Shown here: positions 1 to 8,158 of the stretch, piece by piece | How positions within the stretch are numbered: the stretch's first letter is position 1 | How the letters are laid out: each line of letters opens with the position of its first letter | Assembly (NCBI GenBank): GCA_022701365.1 | Contig: JAKUHH010000384.1 | Coordinates: 1 to 10,996, forward strand | Direction: 5' to 3' | Length of the DNA stretch: 10,996 nucleotides | Origin: Mycocentrospora acerina | Lineage: Eukaryota; Ascomycota; Dothideomycetes; Pleosporales | Translations under genes and position numbers: made by a program | Notes under the pieces: model-generated | What the model saw: the letters and a program-made list of their open reading frames with translations, nothing else | The model's database searches: none | Told to the model about the DNA's origin: nothing

Positions 1-1061
1 CTCTAGTTAGGTTATTGTAAGTTTAAGACTGTAGATCTTGTATGTGTCTTAGCTTTGTTCTAAACACACATGCCTTGACTGGAAGACGTAGCAAAGGAAG
101 CGGTATATATAAGAGCGGTACTTAGTTCATGTAGCCTATCGCTGGGGTAGTTCAAAGGGACAGGCGTAAAAATGCGAACCCTAACTGCGTAGCTAACAAC
201 ACATGGCCCTTGGTGTTTGCACTAAGGTTTCTTCGCATCTGTTTAACACAAGGCTGGTGAATTCAACTAGCTTCTAGAGCCTTGCCTCTGTAGTAGAGCA
301 ACTTATCTACTCAGCACAGTTCTATAACCCTAGATTAAAGCTTTTGTTTCTTAGCAATAGGACTTTTAACGTTGCTACAATAAGATAGAGCGGTTTTTGT
401 GCAAACCAGCGCGACTATCCACTCCTACAAAGCCAGTCTGTGTTTTCATTGTGCTCTAGCTTGTCTGACAGGGACGTAAATCCTTGTAATTCATTAACAA
501 GACATGCCTCCTCCTCAGCCTCCATCTCAAGAATTGCAGCAGTCTAAGGATCAGAAATTCTGACCTCTGGCATTTCTACACCTAATCCTCTATTTACGTC
601 ACTTCTAGAGAAAAAGGACGTAGCGTCTACGCGCTAGTATTTTCTAATCTTTCTAAAGGACACCTATTGTTAAAGGAAACATAAAACATCTTGCTGCTAA
701 ACTGTACTTTGTCTAAAGTTGTAACTTTGCTAAGACGCTTTAAATAGTTGCCCTAGTTTATTCTAAGATATGTGCAGTGTTGACAATAGTAACCTAACAC
801 TAGAGCTGCTAGAAATTATAAAGGTAGGGTACTATTTAGTAGCAGAGTGATATCAGAGTCTGTTTGCGAAACAGGAAGGTTATCATACTTCCTCACAAGA
901 GCTTAACAGAACAATAACCTAATGCAATGGTGGTACTGCAAGTGATAATACAACGTCTTAAAAGGTATAACGCTCTTGCAGGGAGTGCAGAACAGTTAGC
1001 CATACCATGATAGGTAGGAAATAATGTCTGGGGCAGAGAAATCTTTAGCCTATAACAACAT
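1..1061 (-). pseudogene. Broken zinc-finger protein relic, N-terminal part (TLH/OrsD-type repeat family), runs off the left edge
   Basis: Read on the minus strand from a possible ATG at 1061. A first C2H2 finger is visible with Cys codons at 989 and 980 and His codons at 944 and 932 (C-x2-C-x11-H-x3-H). A second C-x2-C pair follows (codons at 785 and 776) in the context GYYCQHCTYL. Near 650-600 the coherent frame changes, so at least one small indel is present. From about 590 to 1 the frame reads with family-like patches: TDWLCRSG-stop-SRWFAQKPL, NRCEETLVQTP, CPFELPQR and TKYRSYIYRFLCYV. In-frame stops at 195, 183, 138 and 129 sit where Trp is expected. I recognise the arrangement (fingers, W-x-TGW-type patch, RCEET, WLRS, aromatic KYR block) from large repeated fungal proteins, some fused to RecQ-like helicases. 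Function is unknown, and the copy cannot make a full protein. Confidence 0.6.
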
Positions 1062-1812
1062 TGTGCGTTAGCTAGGTGAATTGCATTCTACAGACGCATA
1101 ATATACTTAAGCCTCTGTTAGATTTCTAGTGTAGACTGTCTACAAAGAATCTATCCTAAAAGTATTAAAGCAAAGATGCAAGTAGTTGTAAAACACCTTA
1201 TTGTTAAAAAAAAATAACATATAATAATAGCAGAACAGGAGGGACATTCGCAAGTTGCGTAAAGTAATATAAGCTAATCTAAAAGAGGCTAGTTTAAGGG
1301 CTTCCCCCGGACTAACACTCAGAATAGGAGAAAGAGAGGCTGAACCTGCGCTAAAACACGGATCAGGCCTGAACAGAGGCGTTTGCTGGGAGGTAGGCTA
1401 GGGTATACAATACTGTCCTAGGTTATAGCCTATTACTGCAACAATACTTTCTGCTTTACAGCGCTAACAATCTTCCGTTATGTTCTCTGAACAGAATCTT
1501 GATGTTTAGTGTCTAAATAAGGCTGCAATTAGGACTTTATAATACCTTGCTATTGTGTTCTACGCACGATAATATAGTGTGCTTGTAAATACACAAAAAT
1601 GGCGTTGAAATGCTCTACAATGTTAACATATAAATATTTACAAGTTCAAATTAGTACTACAGCTCCCTAATATTATTACTAGTGTCTATTATTGTTGCTA
1701 CGATAGCTTCTGTAATCCTTTAACTAACTAAATTTTATGCTAGGCTCTCTAGGCTCTCTAGATTAATAGTTTTAAATAAGTCTTTCTTACATTGATCTCT
1801 TAATTTATGCGG
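1062..1812. other. Gap between the two relics; no recognisable gene
   Basis: I translated the minus strand in two frames and found no helicase motif (no G-x-GKS/T box, no DEAH box) and no long open frame. Stops are dense in both. The sequence is rich in TA and CTAG and has a run of nine A at 1206-1214. It probably holds the mutated 3' end of the upstream relic and the leader of the downstream one. Confidence 0.45.
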
Positions 1813-4782
1813 TTACTGCTGTCATTTTACACGCAGCACTGCTTCTTCTTGTATCTAGTCACTAAGCTCTTTCTTAAGTTCTTCCTGGGTCTGTTTGTGT
1901 CTATTGCATTGCTAATGTGTTGCCTCTTGTGCTCTAGATGCAATGACTGGCTTTCTTGTAGGCTCCTCTGACTTATTATGCGGCAGAAGTGGTACACCAA
2001 AACCCACGCAGGTGTGCTAGCTTCAGCTGAGCTGTTGATACTCCGCTCAGATTGACGCTACATGCCCATGTGCCTCACGAATATCGCAGGCGTAGCACGA
2101 TCCTGCTATTTGAGAGGTATGCGCTGCCTGCAGATCCATTACTGCGTTTTTCTCGTCTGAGCCATAGTCACGCTTGAACTAACGCCCTTCTAGTAAATGC
2201 CTTCTAGATATAGCAATAGCGGCATGTCGCCAAAGGGACACACTAGCTTTTGTATTTAAGAAACGTCTCAGCTCTTCTGAAATAATCTCGCTAAGCTAAG
2301 AGCTATGCCAGGGCTCTTCCTGCTTCTGTGAAGCAGAGGCCTTGCTGCTTCTCTGCTTAAAGTCCTTTAAGTATCTAGCTAGACGCTTTGCCTTTAGGGA
2401 CCTTTTGCAAGACAGCTTTGCTGTAACAGCAATGCTAGCAGGCTATAGAAATAATCCCCGATCCTTAAGGCTAGATATAGGATTAAGGATGTATAATTGC
2501 TTAAGGAACGGGATAACAGGCTAGATGTAGTACACAAGAAGCTCACTGACCTCAGTAGGCAGGTAACAATAGATGATTTTAGTTGAGTTGGTAGTGGAGT
2601 AATTCTTGTGGTAGAATGTGGCGAAGTAGACAAGACTGTTCTTAATAGTGATGTTCTGGACATCGCAGGTATCTGAATTACGCTAACGCAGAGTAAGCAG
2701 CTTAGTTCCTCGCGCAGGCTGTCCTCCAGTCATGTGGATCAGGAGAAGGAGACGACGTAGGAAGGCATTTGTCTGCTGCATATAATTGAACACTGCCTTT
2801 TGATCCCAATTAAGCGTGTCTACACTACTAAAGAAGCGGCGTGCTAAGCGCGGAGTGCTGCAGATCTGATAAAGAAGATAACGTTGCTTGCTGCTAAGGA
2901 GCTCGTGGTTTCGCGGATCGCGAAGAAAGCTATAGCCTAACTTGCGGCTTGTAGGATTATTATTTAGTGCTGATAGCTCTAAGGCCAGCACGTACATTTG
3001 TCGCATGTCTGCCTCCCTGCTAGGTAGCAAGAGCAAGTCGTGCAATTAGTCCTGGGCGAGCTGAATCTGATCGCGAAGAAACTAGTGCAGTCTGTTTATA
3101 GTGAATTCCAGTGTTTAATATAAAAGCTGCTCGCCATCATCTGACTATATAATATTGCCAGCAGTAGTTGTATTGTTACATTCCTTTTTGCCGTACGCCC
3201 TAAGGTTAAGTATCTAATTCATTAGCGTATCACTTCTATATACCATAAATCGATCCTAGAGCTCACCATCTAATTCATTTAGGATATTAATACGCCTAAA
3301 TTAGTGCTCTGCAACAGCATGCTGTACAATAGGAAGCTGAGTAAGCTTAACAAGTCCTAAGAGCTTGGGTGTATATAAGGCTGCATTATCTAGACCGTTT
3401 TGTTTTGTATTAATGCCTAGAGCAGCAAGAAATCCAATAACAATACTATTAGTAAGCTTTTAATGTAGTTTATGGTCAAGAAGAGAGATGCACAGCATAA
3501 GGCAGACTTCTTGTAGTTCAGTAGGCGCATCGGTACTTAAAGAGTCAGTGACAGAGTTCTTTAAGGAACAGTCTTGGCGATGTGCAACAGATGCGGTGGA
3601 TAGCTGAGGGAGATTGTGGGTAGAGACCTGGCTGAAGGCCTCAATCTGCGCTGGCGTAAGTTTGTAGTAAAGTCAGGGACCCTGACAAAGGATGACTAGG
3701 CAGTAGACAAACGAAAGTAGTTTATGCCAAACAGCCTGGTATTTGCGATACGTTCTGTTGAGCAGCTTAGTGTGAAGAGGTTTAGAGTAAGGCCAGCCAC
3801 GCAGGAAGCTATTTACGCGGTGGAGCGCAAATACATTTATCTTGTCTAAGAGGATCAACTCGCGCGCACCGATGATCAGGTCATTAAATGCATGAAGTAA
3901 TGCAGCAAGGCCTGGCTTGCTGTTTGGATTTAGCGACTCTAGCAGCTGCACAACAGCCTCTAGATTGTGCCTAGCAAGATATTCCGCCTAGCCTGTTTTA
4001 TCAATCCAGGGAGAGAAATGGATAGGATAACAGGAACTGAGAGTAGGAGCAAGATCGCTGTTATTCTGTCCTTGGTTGTGGTCGTCAAGTCTTGCTTCTA
4101 CCTCATCCTATGTGCTATACAACTCTTTCAATCTACCAGACGGGCGAGGAGTCTGATTCTGATTCAGATCTAGATCGCTATCTAGGATGGCCTGTTTGCT
4201 ACTGAACCCTTCTCCTAATTCAAGGCAGACGCGCCAGAACAATGAGCCACGTTCTGTCCAGACCAACTGCTGGCAGGGCACGTCTTCCTCCTAAGGCAGT
4301 GGGGACTGTTTTGCACGTAGGCGGCCAAGTCAACCTTTACTACATTCGTCCTTCCAGTCGTGCTCGTCAATGCGATGTTTCTTCATTCTCTTAACATTGC
4401 GAAAAACTGCTTGACAGCGATAGCAACTTTAAGAGTTGAGGAGAATACAGCAATGCAACCTATACTTAATGCAGATGTGAGGAATTAGTGCTGCAGGCTG
4501 TGAAGGGTGACCCTAATCCACTAGGTCTGCTTCAGTGGCGAGTTTAATAGGGTGTGTAGACAGATAGAGCGACTTCTAAGCGTCGAGCAGATCAATACAA
4601 TCTCTACGCTTGTAGTTATAATTCTTAGAATTGCTATAATGCTAGGAGATGCGGCTAAGTGGAAGCGCTGTGCCACAGGTACGGCATACAAGGAAGTGGT
4701 ACAGCTTGCCAACGCAGACAGCTAGCTGGCAAAAACGAGCTGCCCGCATCTCCCGTATATCAACAACTCGACTAGCTGACAT
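1813..4782 (-). pseudogene. RIP-type inactivated large zinc-finger protein of the TLH/OrsD-like fungal repeat family
   Basis: One minus-strand frame (codons starting at positions divisible by 3) stays coherent from a possible ATG at 4782 to about 1986, with a charged tail to a stop at 1815. There are 25 in-frame stops between 4644 and 2019: 16 TAG, 5 TAA and 4 TGA. No frameshift was seen. In order: a CxxC finger remnant (codons 4686, 4677, His 4641); a C-x2-C-x12-H-x4-H finger (4425, 4416, 4377, 4362); SPWIDKTG then a stop at 3990 where Trp is expected; TYRKYQAVWHKLLSFVY near 3750; HMTGGQPARGTKLLTLR ending at 2688; STKIIYCYLPTEVSELLVYY near 2580; LWRHAAIAISRRHL; and DLQAAHTSQIAG near 2130. 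These patches match my memory of the helicase-free N-terminal region of fungal TLH-type proteins and OrsD/DUF3505-like proteins. Several stops fall at conserved Trp positions, as expected from CpA to TpA change. Cellular function is unknown. Confidence 0.7.
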
Positions 4783-5101
4783 AACTGATGCGATAGCACG
4801 GCGCACGAGGCAGAAGAGTGATTAATAAAGGGTTGATTTGGGGAAGAGTGTGGAGCAGAACGATGCAAGTCTTAACTCTAAAGCGTGTGACATCTAGCAT
4901 CGTCCATCCTTTGCAAAGAGTACTGTTAACGCAGATAACTAAGGGTTGTAATGTACAGAAAGAGAATATAGTTTGTTTAACTATTCTAATTAGAGATAAT
5001 CAGGGAGATAAAGGGGCTTCATCCACGGAAGATGCCGAGGCATAGGCTAGTTAAGGGAATTAACCTTAATTCCTCGCGGCATACGACTGCAGAATAATTC
5101 A
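4783..5101. other. Intergenic stretch between the zinc-finger relic and the flavin oxidoreductase gene
   Basis: It lies 5' of the relic and just 3' of the oxidoreductase stop codon. A minus-strand stop (TAA) in the relic frame near 4824 limits how far the relic can extend upstream. A chance plus-strand open stretch (4818-5045) has no recognisable domain. The only clear structure is the inverted repeat at 5032-5082. Confidence 0.5.
5032..5082. repeat. Imperfect fold-back repeat next to the oxidoreductase 3' end
   Basis: The inner arms GGAATTAA (5056-5063) and TTAATTCC (5066-5073) are perfectly complementary with a 2-nt centre. The outer arms ATGCCGAGG (5032-5040) and CCTCGCGGCAT (5072-5082) pair with a 2-nt insertion. 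It ends 20 bp beyond the stop codon at 5102, so it lies in the presumed 3' UTR. It could be an RNA hairpin or a transposon footprint; neither is shown. Confidence 0.55.
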
Positions 5102-6503
5102 TTAATCTAATGGCGGTGGTCTTGTCACTAAGCCGACAGCCATAGCTCGTATCTGCTTGGCGTAGTACATCTGCACACCAGTCAGTCTAATGACATAGTT
5201 TACATCACAGAAATATACTCACTGAATTTATCCCTATGCCAACCAACTTAATTGGCAGCATCCTGACGATGAGTGATGGTCGTACAGAGCCTAATTTTCC
5301 TGAAGCATCCTCATCACTCACTTGTGGGTTGAGTAGTACTTCTTTAGGAAAATGTGGCCATACCGCTGCGGGTCTCCCGATTCCAATAATATCACATGCA
5401 CCACTCTCTAGCGCTGCCTCCATGCTCTTTCGAGTTCGAAAGCCACCTGTTACCATAAGAATAACGTCTGGGTAGGCAGCGCGAACCGCTTTTGCATAAT
5501 CGAGAAAAAACGCTTCTCGTTGAACTGAGCGCTGTACCTTAGGGTCAGAATCAATGGCCAACATAAGGGGATTTTCATAGCTCCCGCCACTGATTTCTAA
5601 GAAGTCAATTGATTCTGCAGCAATCAAACCGACCTGTTCAAGACTGTCTTCCAGATTCTCAGCACCATTAACGTCAGCACTGTTCAGCTTTACACCAACA
5701 GCGAACGAAGATGGAACGACAGCCCTTATAGCCCTAATAATTTCGATGACAAAGCGAGCGCGCTTTGCAGGTGTACCACCGTATGCATCATTCCGGACAT
5801 TAGTTTTTGGAGACAAGAATGAACTAATCAAGTATCCATGTGCGCCATGTAACTCAACACCTTGGAATCCAGATTCATAAGATAATTTTGCTGTATTGAC
5901 AAACTGCTGGATGGCTACCTCAATTTCGTTAATCGTCATTTCTTTTGGAGTCCCGAACAAAACTTTTGCGAGTAAACGTTCAAGAAAACCAGACCCAATG
6001 TTAAGCGGAATTGGGGACGGTGCAATAGAAGGAGAGAAAACCCCTCTTTCCCCTGCACCAGCAGGACTTTGGCGACCTGGATGGCTAATCTGAACGAGAG
6101 TGGGCACGCCATTGTGTTGGGAGGCAAGAGCCCACCGTTTCCAGGCATCGCGTGTAGCCTGTGATATAGAGGACCTTAGTGCGACTGTTCCAGGAGAAGC
6201 TTTGTGCAAAGTTGAAACTTCTACATTGCCTAATTAAACTTAGAGATTAAGTAGTACACCACAAATTTGGAAAATAACTTACCAGTAAGAATACTTCCCC
6301 AGCCTCCAGAACCCCATTTTGCGTACAGTGTCACATATTTATCGTCTGGATTGGAGTCTGCAGCCATATCTTCGGCTAATGCCGCCTAATCAGATCAGAC
6401 GAGACATTAAACTAGCATTAACTATCATGCATACCTTTACAAGTCTGTTTTTGAAGACAAGCCCTGAGGGCATCTTGATTGACGAGCTGAGTTTAGAAGG
6501 CAT
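5102..6503 (-). CDS. NADH:flavin oxidoreductase, Old Yellow Enzyme family (4 exons)
   Basis: A predicted FMN-dependent oxidoreductase, probably cytosolic, that takes hydride from NAD(P)H and reduces activated C=C bonds such as enones or quinones. Exons: 6503-6435, 6385-6283, 6229-5223 and 5170-5102. Introns are 49, 53 and 52 bp with donors GTATGC, GTAAGT and GTGAGT. The joined product is 415 residues, usual for fungal members. The start is chosen because exon 1 gives MPSKLSSSIKMPSGL then FKNRLVK, the typical N-terminus, with an in-frame upstream stop. Seen: AALAEDMA (24-31), GGWGSILTGNVEV (50-62), HPGRQ (107-111), the His/His/Tyr active-site patch HGAHGY (H185, H188, Y190), NVRNDAYGG, GGF (319-321) and GIGRP (340-344) for FMN phosphate binding. 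The HxxHxY pattern resembles class III (YqjM-like) enzymes. No internal stops or frameshifts. The last junction was chosen because MYYAKQIRAMAVG aligns with the family end; another acceptor (TAG at 5187-5185) also leaves an open frame. Substrate unknown. Confidence 0.9.
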
Positions 6504-6580
6504 GTTACAAGCAGGACAAAAGTAGCAACAGTCAAGATAGGGAATTGAAAAATTCAGAAGATGCCCAAACTTTAATAGAA

Positions 6581-6590
6581 ACTATTTAAG
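6581..6590 (-). promoter_or_regulatory. TATA-like site upstream of the oxidoreductase
   Basis: CTTAAATAGT on the minus strand, about 80 bp upstream of the ATG at 6503. The spacing suits a fungal core promoter, but the AT-rich context makes chance matches common. Confidence 0.22.
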
Positions 6591-6700
6591 CACAAATAGA
6601 GCAAACAATACATGCTTATTGCAGAGTTAGCGCACTAATCTGAATAGCAAGTCCCGAAATAAGCGCTTGCAGCATAAAGGTAAGCTTAGACAAAAATTAG

Positions 6701-6782
6701 GACGTTAAATCTATCGGACGAAAAGAAGCTGATAAAATCTATCGGACAAAGAATTACTGACGAAATTTTTCGGACAAATACA
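6701..6782 (+). repeat. Three degenerate tandem copies carrying CGGAC(G/A)AA
   Basis: Units start at about 6701, 6731 and 6759 (about 30, 28 and 24 bp). The first two share AAATCTATCGGAC followed by RAA; the third has AAATTTTTCGGACAAA. The block abuts the point where the transposase fragment loses family similarity (about 6783). The core also starts the minisatellite at 7202 and recurs at 7985-7993. Confidence 0.6.
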
Positions 6783-6951
6783 GTCGCGCGTCTGCCATTC
6801 CTCGTACGTCAATTATATGAGGAGGGAAGCCTCGTCTGTCAAGGTCTAGGATCCACTGAGTAAGAGACTGCCGCTCTAGTAGGTTTAGCTTGTGCTAGGA
6901 CGCATGAGCGACGCGTTAGGACGTTGCGCCTGCTAGCTGCACTCTGTCACC
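6783..6951 (-). mobile_element. Fot1/pogo-type transposase fragment (CENP-B-like DNA-binding region)
   Basis: The minus-strand frame from about 6951 reads DRVQLAG, then two stops (TAA at 6918, TAG at 6897) flanking RVAHAS, then HKLNLLERQSLTQWILDLD and RRGFPPHIIDVRGMADA, where similarity ends at about 6783. The pattern E-x-SLxxWILxLDxRGFPPxxxxVRxMAD is the CENP-B/Tc5-type helix-turn-helix segment that precedes the DDE domain in fungal Fot1/pogo transposases. The catalytic domain is absent, and no terminal inverted repeats were recognised. It is a dead fragment with stops of the same TAG/TAA type as the larger relics, lying upstream of the oxidoreductase. Confidence 0.6.
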
Positions 6952-7200
6952 CTAGGTCCTAGGGCTCTAGAAATTGACGGAGAGACTGTCTGGTGTGTGT
7001 GTTGAGACGGTATCTGATGAAACATTGATGCCGCAGGCGTTAGAACAGACGCGCTGAAAAAGGCAAGGTTGGTGTTTTTCCCCTAGAGTTGTCTTGACAG
7101 AAGAGCCTACATTTGGTTAGCACACAAGAAATGCCCACTATGGTGATGCATCGTCGTCATAAACCCATAGCTAGGCACGTCCATTCTGTCCTAAGGGAGG

Positions 7201-7410
7201 CCGGACGAAAGCTTCGCCGTTCGGATGAAAGCTTCGCCGTTCGGATGAAAGCTTCGCCGTTCGGATGAAAGCTTCGCCGTTCGGATGAAAGCTTCGCCGT
7301 TCGGATGAAAGCTTCGCCGTTCGGATGAAAGCTTTGCTGTTTAGATGAAAGCTTCGCTGTTTAGATGAAAGCTTCGCTGTTTAGATGAAAGCTTCGCCCT
7401 TCAGACTAAA
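7201..7410 (+). repeat. Minisatellite: ten 20-bp units plus a partial unit
   Basis: The period is exactly 20 bp, with consensus TCGGATGAAAGCTTCGCCGT. Units 2-6 (7221-7320) are identical. Unit 1 differs at positions 1 and 6 (C instead of T). Units 7-9 differ only by transitions: C15T and C18T in unit 7; C2T, G3A and C18T in units 8 and 9. Unit 10 has C2T, G3A and one transversion, G19C, and is followed by a decayed half unit. Each unit is quasi-palindromic: the first can pair CGG and CGAA with TTCG and CCG around AGC, with one bulged A. There are no spacers, so it is not a CRISPR array. The period is not a multiple of three, which argues against a coding repeat. Confidence 0.95.
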
Positions 7411-7469
7411 ATTAATAAAATTAATCAATTCTAGATGGCGGCTAGTGAGTGAATCTGGACAGGTCACGC

Positions 7470-7492
7470 CCTAAGCATTGTACGCGCTTAGG
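7470..7492. repeat. Short inverted repeat
   Basis: Arms CCTAAGC (7470-7476) and GCTTAGG (7486-7492) are perfect over 7 bp with a 9-nt loop. Role unknown. Confidence 0.5.
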
Positions 7493-7556
7493 TTGGCTGA
7501 CTGGGGATCATCGTGGTACTTATTCTGCTCCTATTGGTTGCTGTATTTTAAAAGAT

Positions 7557-7562
7557 CACGTG
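7557..7562. promoter_or_regulatory. CACGTG palindrome (E-box)
   Basis: CACGTG is the classic site for bHLH transcription factors. It is about 600 bp upstream of the epoxide hydrolase start; a second copy lies at 7909. The assignment rests on sequence alone. Confidence 0.2.
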
Positions 7563-7667
7563 CTAAGCTGTTTTTAATAATTACTTTCTACTAGCACTAG
7601 AGTTAGGGACAAACCTTAGCAGCTAAGGAAGATTTACTCCTGAATATAGATTACAATGGACAGTTTC

Positions 7668-7693
7668 GGTGTAATTTGCATTAGAATTACGCC
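7668..7693. repeat. Short inverted repeat
   Basis: Arms GGTGTAATT (7668-7676) and AATTACGCC (7685-7693) pair over 9 bp with one G-T type mismatch and an 8-nt loop. Seven bp later an ATG opens a 31-codon frame. Confidence 0.45.
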
Positions 7694-7699
7694 ATAGGT

Positions 7700-7795
7700 A
7701 TGTTCAGCGAGTTGAGTAATCTTTTGAATCCACTACGCCGGAAAATGAGCCCTCAGACTGAGCAGGTTACTGGTGAGGAAGTCGAGAAGAGCTGA
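7700..7795 (+). other. 31-codon open frame of uncertain status
   Basis: ATG at 7700 to TGA at 7793-7795. The product is hydrophilic, with a start reading MFSELSNLLNPLRRK and an acidic end GEEVEKS. Codon use looks more gene-like than the surrounding DNA. It could be the stump of a lost gene, an upstream exon or chance. I do not recognise it. Confidence 0.12.
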
Positions 7796-7908
7796 GAAGA
7801 CTATGCTGACTAATTTATATGCAAAAGATGAATATGAGTCAAATTGAACAAACGTTTGCTCTTATATTAAGCAAATAACTAAACCTTTAAGTTAGTGGGA
7901 CTTTAGGG

Positions 7909-7914
7909 CACGTG
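7909..7914. promoter_or_regulatory. CACGTG palindrome (E-box) upstream of the epoxide hydrolase
   Basis: It lies about 245 bp upstream of the ATG at 8159, a plausible distance for a fungal activator site of the bHLH type. Confidence 0.25.
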
Positions 7915-8089
7915 CGAGCTTGGTGTGCAAAACTTTTGACAGGTGAATGTAGCTAAGAGAGTAGGTTCTTGAATTAATAATTGACGGACGAAATCCTCAT
8001 GCACTTGTAATACAATTAGCACTAGGATTTTTTAATTAATTATTAAATTTAATGCAATCTTCTTCTAGTTAATAGGGACTTGTAAATTC

Positions 8090-8096
8090 TATAAAT
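8090..8096 (+). promoter_or_regulatory. TATA-like box of the epoxide hydrolase gene
   Basis: TATAAAT ends about 62 bp before the start codon, a spacing typical for fungal genes. The flanking DNA is AT-rich, so this is tentative. Confidence 0.35.
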
Positions 8097-8158
8097 TCTG
8101 AACTGTTCCCCAATAGAGTACTACATTATATGTTGCCTAGCACACCAATCTCAGCATC

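Larger units (their letters stand above)
6504..8158. other. Divergent intergenic region between the two enzyme genes
   Basis: A 1.65-kb space between two outward-facing start codons, so both promoters lie here. It is not a compact shared promoter: it contains a CGGAC-type repeat, a transposase fragment, a minisatellite, short inverted repeats and two CACGTG sites, all listed separately. Positions 6952-7200 hold nothing I can identify. An ATTGG (inverted CCAAT) lies near 7533. Confidence 0.6.

Noticed and set aside
1062..1812. Degraded RecQ-type helicase expected after the TLH-like region
   Set aside because: No Walker A, DEAH or later helicase motif could be recognised in the minus-strand frames I translated.
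2394..2663. An 89-codon minus-strand open frame
   Set aside because: It lies in a different frame from the zinc-finger relic, whose conserved patches (FYHKNYST, PTEVSELLVYY) cover the same bases. It is an overlapping-frame shadow.
1986..4782. Alternative genetic code (TAG read as Trp or Gln)
   Set aside because: The two intact genes use TGG, CAG and CAA normally and end in TAA and TGA. Stops occur only in repeat relics, and TGA also interrupts, so mutation explains them better.
4818..5045. A 75-codon plus-strand open frame
   Set aside because: No recognisable domain, low-information composition, no support for a promoter or introns. Probably chance.
5102..5222. Alternative last intron of the oxidoreductase ending at the TAG at 5187-5185
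   Set aside because: It leaves an open frame, but the resulting C-terminus does not resemble the family. The acceptor at 5171 gives MYYAKQIRAMAVG, which aligns with the usual end.
7201..7410. Regular 20-bp repeats as a CRISPR array
   Set aside because: The units are directly head-to-tail with no spacers, and the genome is eukaryotic. This is a minisatellite.
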